A stretch of 46,742 nucleotides of DNA from DASYTH01 sp035762905 (GTDB taxonomy: Bacteria > Actinomycetota > Actinomycetes > Mycobacteriales > Pseudonocardiaceae), in contig NZ_DASUCC010000002.1 in NCBI RefSeq assembly GCF_035762905.1, forward strand, positions 1 to 46,742, written 5' to 3'. How positions within the stretch are numbered: position 1 is the first letter of the stretch; each line of letters starts with the position of its first letter. Both the position numbers and the translations under genes were made by a program. Below, one piece after another: positions 7,672 through 16,500 of the stretch. The notes beneath the pieces were generated by a model that searched no databases, was not told where the DNA came from, and worked only from the letters and a program-made list of their open reading frames with translations.

Positions 7672-8121
7672 ATGACCGAGGTGACCATCCGCCGGGCGCG
7701 CGCGGCGGACGTCGACGCCATCGTCGCGATGCTGGCCGACGATCCCCTTGGCGCCACCCGGGAGCGACCCGGCGACCCGCACTACGCCGAGGCGTTCGCG
7801 GCGCTGGACGCCGAGCCGCACCAGCTGCTCGCGGTCGCCGAGGCCGGCGGCGCGGTGGTGGGCACGCTGCAGCTGACGTTCATCTCCGGGCTGTCCCGGG
7901 TGGGCGCGACCAGGGCACAGATCGAGGCCGTCCGGGTGCGGTCCGACCAACGCGGCGCCGGGCTCGGCCAGCGGCTCGTCGAGTGGGCGATCGAGCGGGC
8001 CCGTGAGCGCGGCTGCGTCATGGTCCAGCTGACCAGCGACGCCACCCGCGTCGACGCGCACCGGTTCTACGAACGGCTCGGCTTCACCGCCAGCCACGTC
8101 GGCCTGAAGCTGGCGCTCTAG
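7672..8121 (+). CDS. GNAT family N-acetyltransferase
   Basis: A 149-residue single-domain acetyltransferase. It starts MTEVTIRRARAADVDAIVAM and has the acetyl-CoA loop VRSDQRGAGLGQRLVEWA (Q/RxxGxG/A) near residues 85-100 and the C-terminal motif DAHRFYERLGF. The substrate cannot be told from sequence. There is no Shine-Dalgarno sequence before the ATG at 7672. The gene is convergent with coaD and both use the same palindromic CTAG (8118-8121) for their TAG stops, so the coding regions overlap by four bases. Confidence 0.92.
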   Translation: MTEVTIRRARAADVDAIVAMLADDPLGATRERPGDPHYAEAFAALDAEPHQLLAVAEAGGAVVGTLQLTFISGLSRVGATRAQIEAVRVRSDQRGAGLGQRLVEWAIERARERGCVMVQLTSDATRVDAHRFYERLGFTASHVGLKLAL

Positions 8122-8600
8122 CCGTTCTGGCCGAGCCGCTGGACGAGGCGCTTGTGCACCGCCTCGGGCAGCAGGTGGGACACGTTGCCGCCGTAGGTGG
8201 CCACCTCCTTGACCAGCGAACTGGACAGGAAGCTGTTCGGCGGCTTGGTCGGCATGAACAGCGTCTCCACCCCGGTGAGCTGCTGGTTCATCTGGGCCAT
8301 CTGCAGCTCGTAGTCGAAGTCGCTGATCGCCCGCAGGCCCTTCACGATGGCCTGGATGTCGTTCTGCTGGCAGTAGTGCACCAGCAGGCCGTGCCAGGAG
8401 TCGATCCGGACGTTGGGCAGGTGCGCACTGACCTCACGGAGCATCTCCATGCGCTCCTCGACGCTGAACAGGCCCTGCTTGTTCTTGTTGATCAGCACGG
8501 CGACGACGACCTCGTCGAACAGGCTCGAGGCTCGCTCCAGGATGTCGAGGTGGCCGTTGGTCGGCGGGTCGTACGAGCCTGGACACACCGCGCGCCTCAT
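8118..8600 (-). CDS. coaD: Phosphopantetheine adenylyltransferase
   Basis: A 160-residue nucleotidyltransferase that converts 4'-phosphopantetheine and ATP to dephospho-CoA, the fourth step of CoA synthesis. It has the N-terminal CPGSYDPPTNGHLDIL (the TxGH nucleotide loop) and near the C-terminus the segment PNSFLSSSLVKEVATYGGNV. Length is normal. A TACGGT -10 box (8609-8614) lies 8 bases before the ATG, suggesting a leaderless transcript. It follows rsmD on the same strand. Confidence 0.98.
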   Translation of the reverse strand: MRRAVCPGSYDPPTNGHLDILERASSLFDEVVVAVLINKNKQGLFSVEERMEMLREVSAHLPNVRIDSWHGLLVHYCQQNDIQAIVKGLRAISDFDYELQMAQMNQQLTGVETLFMPTKPPNSFLSSSLVKEVATYGGNVSHLLPEAVHKRLVQRLGQNG

Positions 8601-8653
8601 AGGGCCGGACCGTATCAGTCACCACCTGCGGACACCCCGCGTCGTGGTGGTGA

Positions 8654-9220
8654 TCACCCTTCCGGTTCACCGTGGGTCGCCCAGTGCAGCTCGGTGTCCC
8701 CGTACCGGCGGACCTTCGTGGGCCGCAACGGTTCCGGCCAGTCCGGCGGGCCGGACCGGCGCGCCCGCTCCACCACGACCAGGGTGTCCGGCCCGGTCCA
8801 GCCGCCCGCGACCAGCGCGCCGAGCACGGCGGCCAGTTCCGGCCCGGCCAGGTCGTAGGGCGGATCGGCGAGCACCAGGTGGTACGGCGCGGGCGCCGGC
8901 CCGGCGAGCACCGCGCGGACCTTGCCCCGGCGCACCTCGGCACCGGGCAGGCCGACGGCGGCCACGTTGCGCTCAAGCACCGCAAGCGCCGAACGGTCGG
9001 ATTCGACGAAGGTGGCCGTGGCGGCCCCCCGGGACAGCGCCTCGAAGCCGAGCGCGCCGGAGCCCGCGTACAGGTCGAGCACCCGGGCGCCGGGCAGCTC
9101 CATGGCCGCCTGCACCGCGCTGAACAGGGCTTCCCGGACCCGCTCCGACGTGGGACGGGTGCCACGCGGCGGCACGGCCAACCGCCGCCCACCGGCGGTT
9201 CCGGCCACGATCCTGGTCAC
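8654..9220 (-). CDS. rsmD: 16S rRNA (guanine966-N2)-methyltransferase RsmD
   Basis: A class I SAM-dependent methyltransferase of about 188 residues. It starts with VTRIVAGTAGGRRLAVPPRG, has the SAM loop VLDLYAGSGALGFEALSRG and the catalytic LVLADPPYDL (DPPY, for amino-group methylation of a base). It modifies G966 of 16S rRNA. The GTG at 9220 fits homologues; a GTG at 9247 would add nine residues and cannot be excluded. The rsmD-coaD order is conserved in actinobacteria. Confidence 0.95.
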   Translation of the reverse strand: MTRIVAGTAGGRRLAVPPRGTRPTSERVREALFSAVQAAMELPGARVLDLYAGSGALGFEALSRGAATATFVESDRSALAVLERNVAAVGLPGAEVRRGKVRAVLAGPAPAPYHLVLADPPYDLAGPELAAVLGALVAGGWTGPDTLVVVERARRSGPPDWPEPLRPTKVRRYGDTELHWATHGEPEG

Positions 9221-9311
9221 GGGGTTGAGTCTGCCCACACGGCGCACCCACGGAACATCCGGTTCACGTAGGCTGTTTCATCCTGTTCGTTGGGTACCGG
9301 TGGGAGCGTGC

Positions 9312-11435
9312 GTGTCGCAAGCCTCTGTGCGCGAGACTGAGATCGAGGCCGAGCAGGCACACATCGATCTGGTCTACGCGCGCGTCGAGGAGATGCGGGC
9401 CGAGGCGCAGGCCATGCGGGACCGGGGCGACCGGCTCGCCCACGGCGCCCGCAACGAGGCCGTGTTCGAGCAGGCCGCGATGCTGTTCGAGCGGGACGTG
9501 ATGGTCTACCACGCCAACCAGATCCTGCGCAGCCTCGACGCCGAGCACGAGGGCCTGGTGTTCGGGCGGCTGGACGACACCTCCGGCGAGGCCATGCACG
9601 TCGGCCGGCTCGGGGTGCGCGATGCGAACTTCGACAACCTGGTCACCGACTGGCGGGCGCCTGCCGCGGCGGCGTTCTACCAGGCCACCGCCGAGCGCCC
9701 GATGGATGTGATCCGCCGCCGGGTGATCCGGTCCACCGGTCAGTCGGTCGTGGACATCGACGACGACCTGCTGATGCCCGAGCACCGGCCGGACGGGATG
9801 GCCGTCGTCGGCGAGGGCGCGCTGATGGCCAGCCTGGCCCGGGCGCGCGGCGAGACCATGCGCGACATCGTCGCCACGATCCAGAAGGAGCAGGACGAGG
9901 TGATCCGGGCGCCGTGGCGGGGCGTCACCGAGATCACCGGCGGGCCGGGTACCGGCAAGACCGCCGTCGCCCTGCACCGGGTCGCCTACCTGCTGTACCG
10001 GGACCGCCGCCGGATGGGCGGCGCCGGCGTGCTGGTGGTCGGCCCGTCCGCCGCGTTCACCTCCTACATCTCCCGGGTGCTGCCGTCCATGGGCGAGGAC
10101 AGCGTCGAGCTGCGCGCGGTCGGCGACCTGCTCGACGGCGTCGAGGCGACCCGGCTCGACCCGGCTCCGGTGGCCGCGGTGAAGGGTTCCCTGCGCATGC
10201 GCCGGGTGCTCAAGCAGGCCATGCGCGATGCGCCCCCGGACGCTCCGACCGAGCTGCGCATCGTCTACCGCGGCGAGGTGCTCAAGCTGACCGCCCGGGA
10301 GCTGACCAAGGTCCGCCGCTCGGTGCACAGCGCCGGCCGCGCCCCCAACGAGTCCCGGGTGGATGCCGCCGAGGCGCTGCTGGAAGCGTTGTGGCGCAAG
10401 GCAGAGTCCTACCGGGACGACGCCGGCTCCTCCGATCCGGCCGCGGCCAACTCCCGCCGGATCGACCTGATCACCGAGCTGGGCGAGCGCATCGACTTCC
10501 ACCGCTTCGTGGTGGTCTGGTGGCGCATCCTCGAGCCCGCCGAGGTGCTCGCCTGGCTGGGCGACCGCCGCCGGCTGGCCCGCGCCGCCGGCAACTCGTT
10601 CACCGCCGACGAGCTCACCGCCCTGGCCGCGTCCTGGGCCGATCCCACGCTGCCGCCCACCGTGGCCGACGCCGCGCTGCTCGACGAGCTCCGCCTCCTG
10701 CTCGGCCGGCCACCCAAACGCCGCAGGCGCCGCCCGCATCTGGACGTCCGGCCAAGCACGTCCAGCTACCGCCGCCCCGACCACTACGACGAGTACTCGC
10801 ACATCGTCGTGGACGAGGCCCAGGACCTCTCGCCCATGCAGTGGCGGATGATCGGCCGCCGCGGCCGCTGGGCCAGCTGGACCGTCGTCGGCGATCCGGT
10901 ACAAAGCTCGTGGCCCGACCCCGCCGAAGCCGAACGGGCCCGGATCGGCGCGCTCGGCCCGCGCACCACCCGCCGCCGGTTCACCCTGCGCACGAACTAC
11001 CGCAACTCGGCCGAGATCTTCCGGCTGGCCGCGTCGGTCGTCGCCCGGGTCGCCACCCCGGACCAGCTCCCGCACGCTGTTCGCACCACGGGCATCGACC
11101 CGATCGTCCACGTGGTCCCGCCGGCCGAGCTGACCGATGCGACGGTCGCCGCCGCGAAGCAACTATTGTCCGAAGTGGACGGTGTGGTCGGCATCATCAC
11201 CTCCGCTGCCCGGGTGTCCGAGGTGCGGAACGCGGTCGCCACCCTCGAGCCGGGCCGGCTGCGTGTGGTCGACGGCCTGGAGGCCAAGGGCCTGGAGTAC
11301 GACGGGGTCGCGGTTGTGGAGCCGGCCGAGTTGGAAGCGGAGTCGACGACTGGTCCGCGCACGCTCTACGTTGCGCTGACTCGGGCGACGCAGCGGCTTA
11401 CAGTGGTGACGGCGGATCCGAAGTGGCCTCGGTGA
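9312..11435 (+). CDS. HelD-like superfamily 1 helicase (RNA polymerase recycling factor family)
   Basis: A 707-residue protein. The N-terminal 60 residues form a helical arm (ETEIEAEQAHIDLVYARVEEMRAEA). Then come the Walker A loop GGPGTGKTAVALHR at about residue 215, a long inserted region, the Walker B segment HIVVDEAQDLSPMQW, VVGDPVQ, TNYRNSAEI, and the C-terminal motif LYVALTRATQRLTVV. This is the layout of actinobacterial HelD, a UvrD-like ATPase that clears stalled RNA polymerase. The GTG at 9312 follows GGGAG by five bases. The rifampicin-type HelR form is usually preceded by a RAE palindrome; I see none here, so general HelD is preferred. Many Arg-rich stretches (RRRRRPHLD) lie in the middle. 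Confidence 0.88.
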   Translation: MSQASVRETEIEAEQAHIDLVYARVEEMRAEAQAMRDRGDRLAHGARNEAVFEQAAMLFERDVMVYHANQILRSLDAEHEGLVFGRLDDTSGEAMHVGRLGVRDANFDNLVTDWRAPAAAAFYQATAERPMDVIRRRVIRSTGQSVVDIDDDLLMPEHRPDGMAVVGEGALMASLARARGETMRDIVATIQKEQDEVIRAPWRGVTEITGGPGTGKTAVALHRVAYLLYRDRRRMGGAGVLVVGPSAAFTSYISRVLPSMGEDSVELRAVGDLLDGVEATRLDPAPVAAVKGSLRMRRVLKQAMRDAPPDAPTELRIVYRGEVLKLTARELTKVRRSVHSAGRAPNESRVDAAEALLEALWRKAESYRDDAGSSDPAAANSRRIDLITELGERIDFHRFVVVWWRILEPAEVLAWLGDRRRLARAAGNSFTADELTALAASWADPTLPPTVADAALLDELRLLLGRPPKRRRRRPHLDVRPSTSSYRRPDHYDEYSHIVVDEAQDLSPMQWRMIGRRGRWASWTVVGDPVQSSWPDPAEAERARIGALGPRTTRRRFTLRTNYRNSAEIFRLAASVVARVATPDQLPHAVRTTGIDPIVHVVPPAELTDATVAAAKQLLSEVDGVVGIITSAARVSEVRNAVATLEPGRLRVVDGLEAKGLEYDGVAVVEPAELEAESTTGPRTLYVALTRATQRLTVVTADPKWPR

Positions 11436-11473
11436 CGTCGGGTTTCCGCTGGGGTGCGGGGCGTCGGGGTGGG

Positions 11474-11641
11474 GTCCGGGGCGGGCCGGGAGGCTAAGGC
11501 ACCGCGTCTCCTTGTCAAGGGCGCCTTCGGCGTCGCTGCGCGATCGCTTCGCGACCCTTGACAAGGAGCCTCGCGCGGTGCCTTGGGCTACCACGGGGCA
11601 GGGCGAAGCCCTGCCTGATCAACCCCGCCCCGCCCCGGACC
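11474..11641. repeat. Large imperfect palindromic element downstream of helD
   Basis: The core arms at 11496-11521 and 11555-11584 pair as AAGGCACCGCG...CCTTGTCAAGGG with its complement; the loop between them again has partial symmetry (GTCGC...GCGAC). Outside the right arm is a small perfect hairpin, GGCAGGGC-GAA-GCCCTGCC (11599-11617). The outer ends carry GTCCGGGGCGGG on the left and its complement near 11626-11640. No transposase is present. It looks like a dispersed non-coding palindrome of REP or MITE type; similar sequences occur, from memory, in other Pseudonocardiaceae. Confidence 0.7.
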
Positions 11642-11675
11642 CATGGACACCAGGTTCCCCGGTACCAGTGAGTCC

Positions 11676-12020
11676 CGAGTTTGGCGCCCGACACCGAGTT
11701 CCCAACCCCGCCACTCCGAGCCGCCGATCCCAGCGACCGAACCCTCAACCCCAACAGCCGAGTTACCGACCTCAGCTCAGGCAGCCGAGTTGCCAGCCCC
11801 AGCACCCGAGTTCCCGTCCCCAGCAACCGAACCGCCGACCTCAACACCCGAGCCGCCGACCCGAGCAACCGAAACCCCAACCCGCACAGCCGAGTTACCG
11901 ACCCCTGTTCGCACAGCTGAGTTGCTCCCACCACTCCGAGTTCCCGGCTCCAGCAACTGAACTCTTGGTTGCAGCAGGCGAGTTGCCGTGCCCAGCAGCC
12001 GAATCCCGGTTCGGGCCGAC
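11676..12020. repeat. Degenerate 21-bp tandem array, 16 units
   Basis: Units begin CGAGTT or CGAACC and continue roughly nCCGnCCCCAGCAnC. Unit lengths in order are 19, 22, 21, 21, 27, 21, 21, 21, 21, 21, 27, 19, 21, 21, 21 and 21 bases, which add up exactly to the span. Because 21 is a multiple of three, several frames stay open and give artificial heptapeptide proteins (Pro/Gln-rich on plus, Gly/Asn/Ser-rich on minus), which I do not call as genes. There are no constant repeats with unique spacers, so it is not a CRISPR. Confidence 0.8.
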
Positions 12021-12031
12021 CGCACCGGGCG

Positions 12032-12156
12032 GCCCTGCCAAGGCGACGTTCCCTGTCCGGTGCACGGTTGTGGGCAGGCCCGCGCCCCGCGCCCGTGCAC
12101 GAACCGGTCTGTCCACAGCCGTGCTGCGGAACGCCGGGCCCAGCCCTGCCAAGGCG
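12032..12156. repeat. Direct repeat pair GCCCTGCCAAGGCG in the non-coding stretch
   Basis: The 14-base sequence occurs at 12032-12045 and 12143-12156, each time followed within about 20 bases by a CGTTCC motif. A weaker third copy (CTGCCAACCAGC...GGTTCC) lies near 12190-12215. Between 11436 and 12315 I find no credible gene: the stretch holds the palindrome, the 21-bp array, these repeats and finally the promoter of the HNH gene. Confidence 0.5.
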
Positions 12157-12303
12157 TCCACCCCGAGCGTTCCGATGTAGCCGGGAACTCCTGCCAACCA
12201 GCAAAGGTTCCCTGCGCCGCAACTCGAAAACCACGCGAATGGCACATTCATCCGTCGAACACCTGATCGAGTGAACATTCTCGAAACCACGGCAACGAGC
12301 CGA

Positions 12304-12309
12304 TAGAAT
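12304..12309 (+). promoter_or_regulatory. -10 element of HNH gene, leaderless start
   Basis: TAGAAT is followed by six bases and the ATG at 12316, so transcription would start at or next to the start codon. The -35 region 17 bases upstream (TCGAAA) is weak. Confidence 0.55.
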
Positions 12310-12315
12310 GGCGGC

Positions 12316-13542
12316 ATGAGCGCAGTCCAGGAATACACGGCCCTGCGGGGTTCGGAGCTTCCGGCTGCGCTGGTTTCGCGGATGATTCAGATTCGTAAGC
12401 TCCACGCGGAGATGTTGGACATCATCCATGAAATGGGGAGCCGGCAGATCGAAGAGGCCGCTGAATACCCGAGTCGAGCCAAATACCTGTCGGATCTACT
12501 CCGCATCACCACTCGTAGGGCCACTGGGCTCATTGCGCAGGCCGAGCAGGTTGCCGAGACCGTGACACCCACCGGGTACGTCGCGCCGGCCGTGTTGCCG
12601 TTGGTGCGCGACGCCCTCCACGAAGGCGCGATCGACGCTGAGCACGTCGAAGTGATCGCGGAAACCATCAAGGCGATTCCGGGCTGGGCGGGGACAGAGA
12701 ACAAACAAATCGTCGAGTCGGCACTGATCGAGACTGCCCGTATCTCCGACCCTCGCGTGGTCAAGCGGTACGGACGAATCCTCCTGGCGCGCATCGACCA
12801 GGACGGGGCGGACCCGTACCAGGAAGACAACCTCGCCGAACCAGCCAACGAGCTGCACATCCAGACCCAGCCCAACGGGTGGGTCAAGTTCCGGGGCACC
12901 ATCGACCCCGAGGCCGGCGAAGTCTTCATCGGGTTGATCGGCGAGCTGAGCCTGCCCCAGTCACCAACCGAAGGAGTCCCGGATCCGCGCTCGGTGGAAC
13001 GGCGGCGGGGCGACGGCTTTGTGCAGCTATTCCACAGCGCCGCCCAGATCGACCGGAAAACCGCCGGTGGAAACAAGCCGCACCTGCACCTGTTCCTCGA
13101 CCTCAACACCCTGCTGGAAGGCATCGGCACCGCCACCATGGACGGTGGAGCCTTCCTCCCGGCCAGTGCGGCCCGGCGGCTTGCCTGTGACGCCGGGGTC
13201 ATCCCGGTCGTGCTCAACGGCGACAGTGTCCCCCTGGACCTCGGCCAGGAGCACCGGTTGGTCAAACCCAGTCAACGCAATGCGTTGATCGCCCGGGATC
13301 GGGGCTGCGCATTTCCCGGATGTCACCTGCCGGCGCGCTGGACGGACGCGCATCACATCAAACTGTGGTCGGAGGGCGGATTGACCGACCTCCATAATCT
13401 GGTCCTGCTCTGCCGACGTCACCACCGCCTGGTGCACCATTCAGAATGGTCCGTTCGAATGGTGAAGGGGCTACCTTACTTCACACCTCCGAAATGGCTC
13501 GACCCGCAGCGCAAACTCCTGCGCAACGTGCTTCGACAATAA
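12316..13542 (+). CDS. DUF222 and HNH endonuclease domain protein (13E12 repeat family)
   Basis: A 408-residue protein. Residues about 15-290 match the DUF222 layout (long helical domain with LSDLLRITTRRATGLIAQAEQ and LPLVRDALHEGAIDAEHVEVI). The C-terminal HNH motif is CAFPGCHLPARWTDAHHI, then N in LTDLHNLVLLCRRHHRLVH. This family is multicopy and mobile-like in actinobacteria (13E12 repeats of mycobacteria); its biological role is unclear, though nuclease activity is plausible. The coding region is visibly less GC-biased than its neighbours (codons such as AAA, CAA, ATT, TTG), consistent with acquisition. It sits next to the repeat-rich stretch. Confidence 0.93.
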   Translation: MSAVQEYTALRGSELPAALVSRMIQIRKLHAEMLDIIHEMGSRQIEEAAEYPSRAKYLSDLLRITTRRATGLIAQAEQVAETVTPTGYVAPAVLPLVRDALHEGAIDAEHVEVIAETIKAIPGWAGTENKQIVESALIETARISDPRVVKRYGRILLARIDQDGADPYQEDNLAEPANELHIQTQPNGWVKFRGTIDPEAGEVFIGLIGELSLPQSPTEGVPDPRSVERRRGDGFVQLFHSAAQIDRKTAGGNKPHLHLFLDLNTLLEGIGTATMDGGAFLPASAARRLACDAGVIPVVLNGDSVPLDLGQEHRLVKPSQRNALIARDRGCAFPGCHLPARWTDAHHIKLWSEGGLTDLHNLVLLCRRHHRLVHHSEWSVRMVKGLPYFTPPKWLDPQRKLLRNVLRQ

Positions 13543-13554
13543 CCCCGGACAGCT

Positions 13555-16500
13555 TCAGCTGAGCACTACCAGCAGGTCGCCACCCTCGACCTGCTGCACG
13601 GAGCCGATCGCAAGGCGCTCCACCTTGCCCGACGTCGGGGCGGTGATGGCGGCCTCCATCTTCATTGCCTCGATGGTGGCGACGGTGGCGCCGGCCTTCA
13701 CGTCGGCGCCTTCTTCGACCGCCAGGGTCACCACGCCGGCGAAGGGGGCGGCGATGTGGTTGGGGTTGCTGCGATCTGCCTTTTCGGCGACGGGGAGGTC
13801 AGATGCTACTGAGCGGTCGCGGACCTGGATGGTGCGGAGTTGGCCGTTGAGGTTGGCCATGACGTTGCGGATGCCGCGTTCGTCTGCTTCGCCGATGGCT
13901 TCGAGTTCGATGAGGAGGGTGACGCCCTTGTCCAGGGCTACCGTGTACTCCTTGCGGGGTTCGACGCCGTAGAAGAAGTCCTTGCTGGCCAGGACGCTGG
14001 TGTCGGCGAACTGGGCGCGGTGGGCGAGGAAATCCTTGGTGGGGCCGGGAAAGAGCAGTCTGTTGAGGGTGGCGCGGCGGTCGGAGGACAGGCCGGCGCG
14101 ATCCGAATCGGTGAGGGGGGTCATGCCGCGGGGGGCGGGGCGGTCGGCGAGGGCCTTGCGGCGGAAGGGTTCGGGCCAGCCGCCGGGAGGATCGCCGAGT
14201 TCGCCGTGGAGGAAGCCGATGACGGAGTCGGGGACGTCGAAGCGGCCGGGGTCGGCTTCGAAGTCCTTGGGGTTGACGCCGGCGCCGACGAGGTGCAGGG
14301 CGAGGTCGCCGACCACTTTGGACGACGGGGTGACCTTGACCAGGCGGCCGAGCATGCGGTCCGCCGCCGCGTACATCGCCTCGATCTCCTCGAAACGATC
14401 GCCGAGGCCGAGAGCGATGGCCTGGGTGCGCAGGTTGGACAACTGTCCACCCGGGATCTCGTGGTGGTAGACGCGGCCGGTGGGTGCCGGCAGACCCGCC
14501 TCGAACGGGGCGTAGACCTTGCGGACGATCTCCCAGTACGGCTCCAGGTCGGAGACCGCGGTCAGCGACAGGCCGGTGGCGCGGTCGGTGTGGTCGGTGG
14601 CGGCGACGATGGCGGACAGCGACGGCTGCGAAGTGGTGCCGGACATCGAGGCCACCGCGCCGTCCACGGCGTCCACTCCGGACTGGATGGCGGCCAGGTA
14701 GGTGGCGAGTTGGCCGCCGGCCGTGTCGTGGGTGTGCAAATGGACCGGAAGGTCGAACTCGCGGCGCAACGCGGTGACCAGTTGGGCGGCGGCGGGCGGA
14801 CGGAGCAGTCCGGCCATGTCCTTGATGGCCAGCACGTGCGCGCCGGCCCGGACGATCTGCTCGGCGAGCTTGAGGTAGTAGTCCAGGGTGTACAGGGTCT
14901 CGGCGGGGTTGGCCAGGTCGGCGGTGTAGCACAGGGCGACCTCGGCGATGGCGGTGCCGGTCTCCCGCACGGCGTCGATCGCCGGACGCATCTGCTCGAC
15001 GTCGTTGAGGGCGTCGAAGATCCGGAAGATGTCGATTCCGGTCGCGGTGGCCTCGTGCACGAACGCCTCGGTCACCTCGGTGGGGTACGGCGTGTAGCCG
15101 ACGGTGTTCCGGCCGCGCAGCAGCATCTGCAGGCAGATGTTGGGCACCGCGGCGCGCAGGGCGGCCAGCCGCTCCCACGGGTCCTCGGCCAGAAACCGCA
15201 GCGCCACGTCGTAGGTGGCGCCGCCCCAGCACTCCAGGGACAGCAGGCCGGGCAGGGTCTGCGCCACGTGCGGCGCGACGGTCACCAGGTCCCGGGTGCG
15301 CACCCGGGTGGCCAGCAGCGACTGGTGCGCGTCCCGGAACGTCGTGTCGGTGACGCCGACCGCGGTGGCCTCGCGCAGTTCTCGGGCGAACCCCTCCGGG
15401 CCCAGGGACAGCAACCGCTGCCGGGAGCCGGACGGCGGCGTGGCGGTCAGGTCGATCTCGGGCAGCTTGTCCCGCGGGTCGAGCACCTTCGGCCGGGGGC
15501 CGTGCGGCTTGTTCACGGTCACATCGACCAGGTAGGTCAGCAGCCGGGTGCCGCGGTCGGCGGAGGTCCGCGCGGTGAGCAGGTGCGGGCGCTGCTCGAT
15601 GAACGCCGTGGTGACCCGGCCGGCCTGGAAGTCCGCGTCGTCGAGCACCGCCTGCAGGAACGGAATGTTCGTGGAGACGCCGCGGATCCGGAACTCGGCC
15701 ACGGCCCGGCGGGCGCGCATGACCGCCGACCGGAAATCCCGACCCCGGCAGGTCAGCTTCACCAGCATCGAGTCGAAGTGCGCGCTGATCTGGGTACCCG
15801 ACCCGGCCGACCCGCCGTCCAACCGGATGCCGGCGCCACCCGGCGAGCGGTAGGCGCTGATGATCCCGGTGTCCGGCCGGAACCCGTTGGCCGGGTCCTC
15901 GGTGGTGATCCGGCACTGCAACGCCGCCCCACGCAGCCGCATGTCCTCCTGGCGCAGCCCCAGATCGGCCAGCGTCTCCCCGCTCGCGATGCGCAGCTGG
16001 GACTGCACCAGGTCGACGTCGGTGACCTCCTCGGTGACCGTGTGCTCGACCTGGATCCTCGGGTTCATCTCGATGAACACGTGCCGGCCCGTACGGTCCA
16101 GCAGGAACTCGACGGTCCCGGCGTTGCGGTAGCCGATGTGCCGGGCGAACGCGACCGCGTCGGCGCAGATCCGCTCGCGCAGCGCGGGGTCCAAATTGGG
16201 CGCCGGCGCGATCTCGATCACCTTCTGGTGCCGGCGCTGCACCGAGCAGTCCCGCTCGAACAGATGGATCACGTTGCCCGAGGCGTCGGCCAGGATCTGC
16301 ACCTCGATGTGCCGCGGCTCCACAACGGCCTGCTCGAGGAACACGGTCGGGTCGCCGAACGCCGACTCGGCCTCGCGCATCGCCGCCTCGGTCGACTCCC
16401 GCAGCGCGTCCGCCGACGCCACCCGCCGCATGCCCCGGCCGCCACCGCCGGCGACCGCCTTGACGAACAGCGGGAACCCGATCTCCTCGGCCGCCGAGAG

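Noticed and set aside
9241..9311. Rifampicin-associated element (RAE) upstream of the HelD-like gene
   Set aside because: I see no suitable palindrome in these 70 bases, so I do not call the gene HelR.
11676..12020. Possible CRISPR array
   Set aside because: Units are contiguous and degenerate, without unique spacers, and no cas genes are near.
11515..12429. 304-codon minus-strand and 222-codon plus-strand (11512-12180) frames in the repeat stretch
   Set aside because: They consist mainly of the 21-bp array, whose length is a multiple of three, lack ribosome-binding sites, and the minus-strand one runs into the HNH gene.
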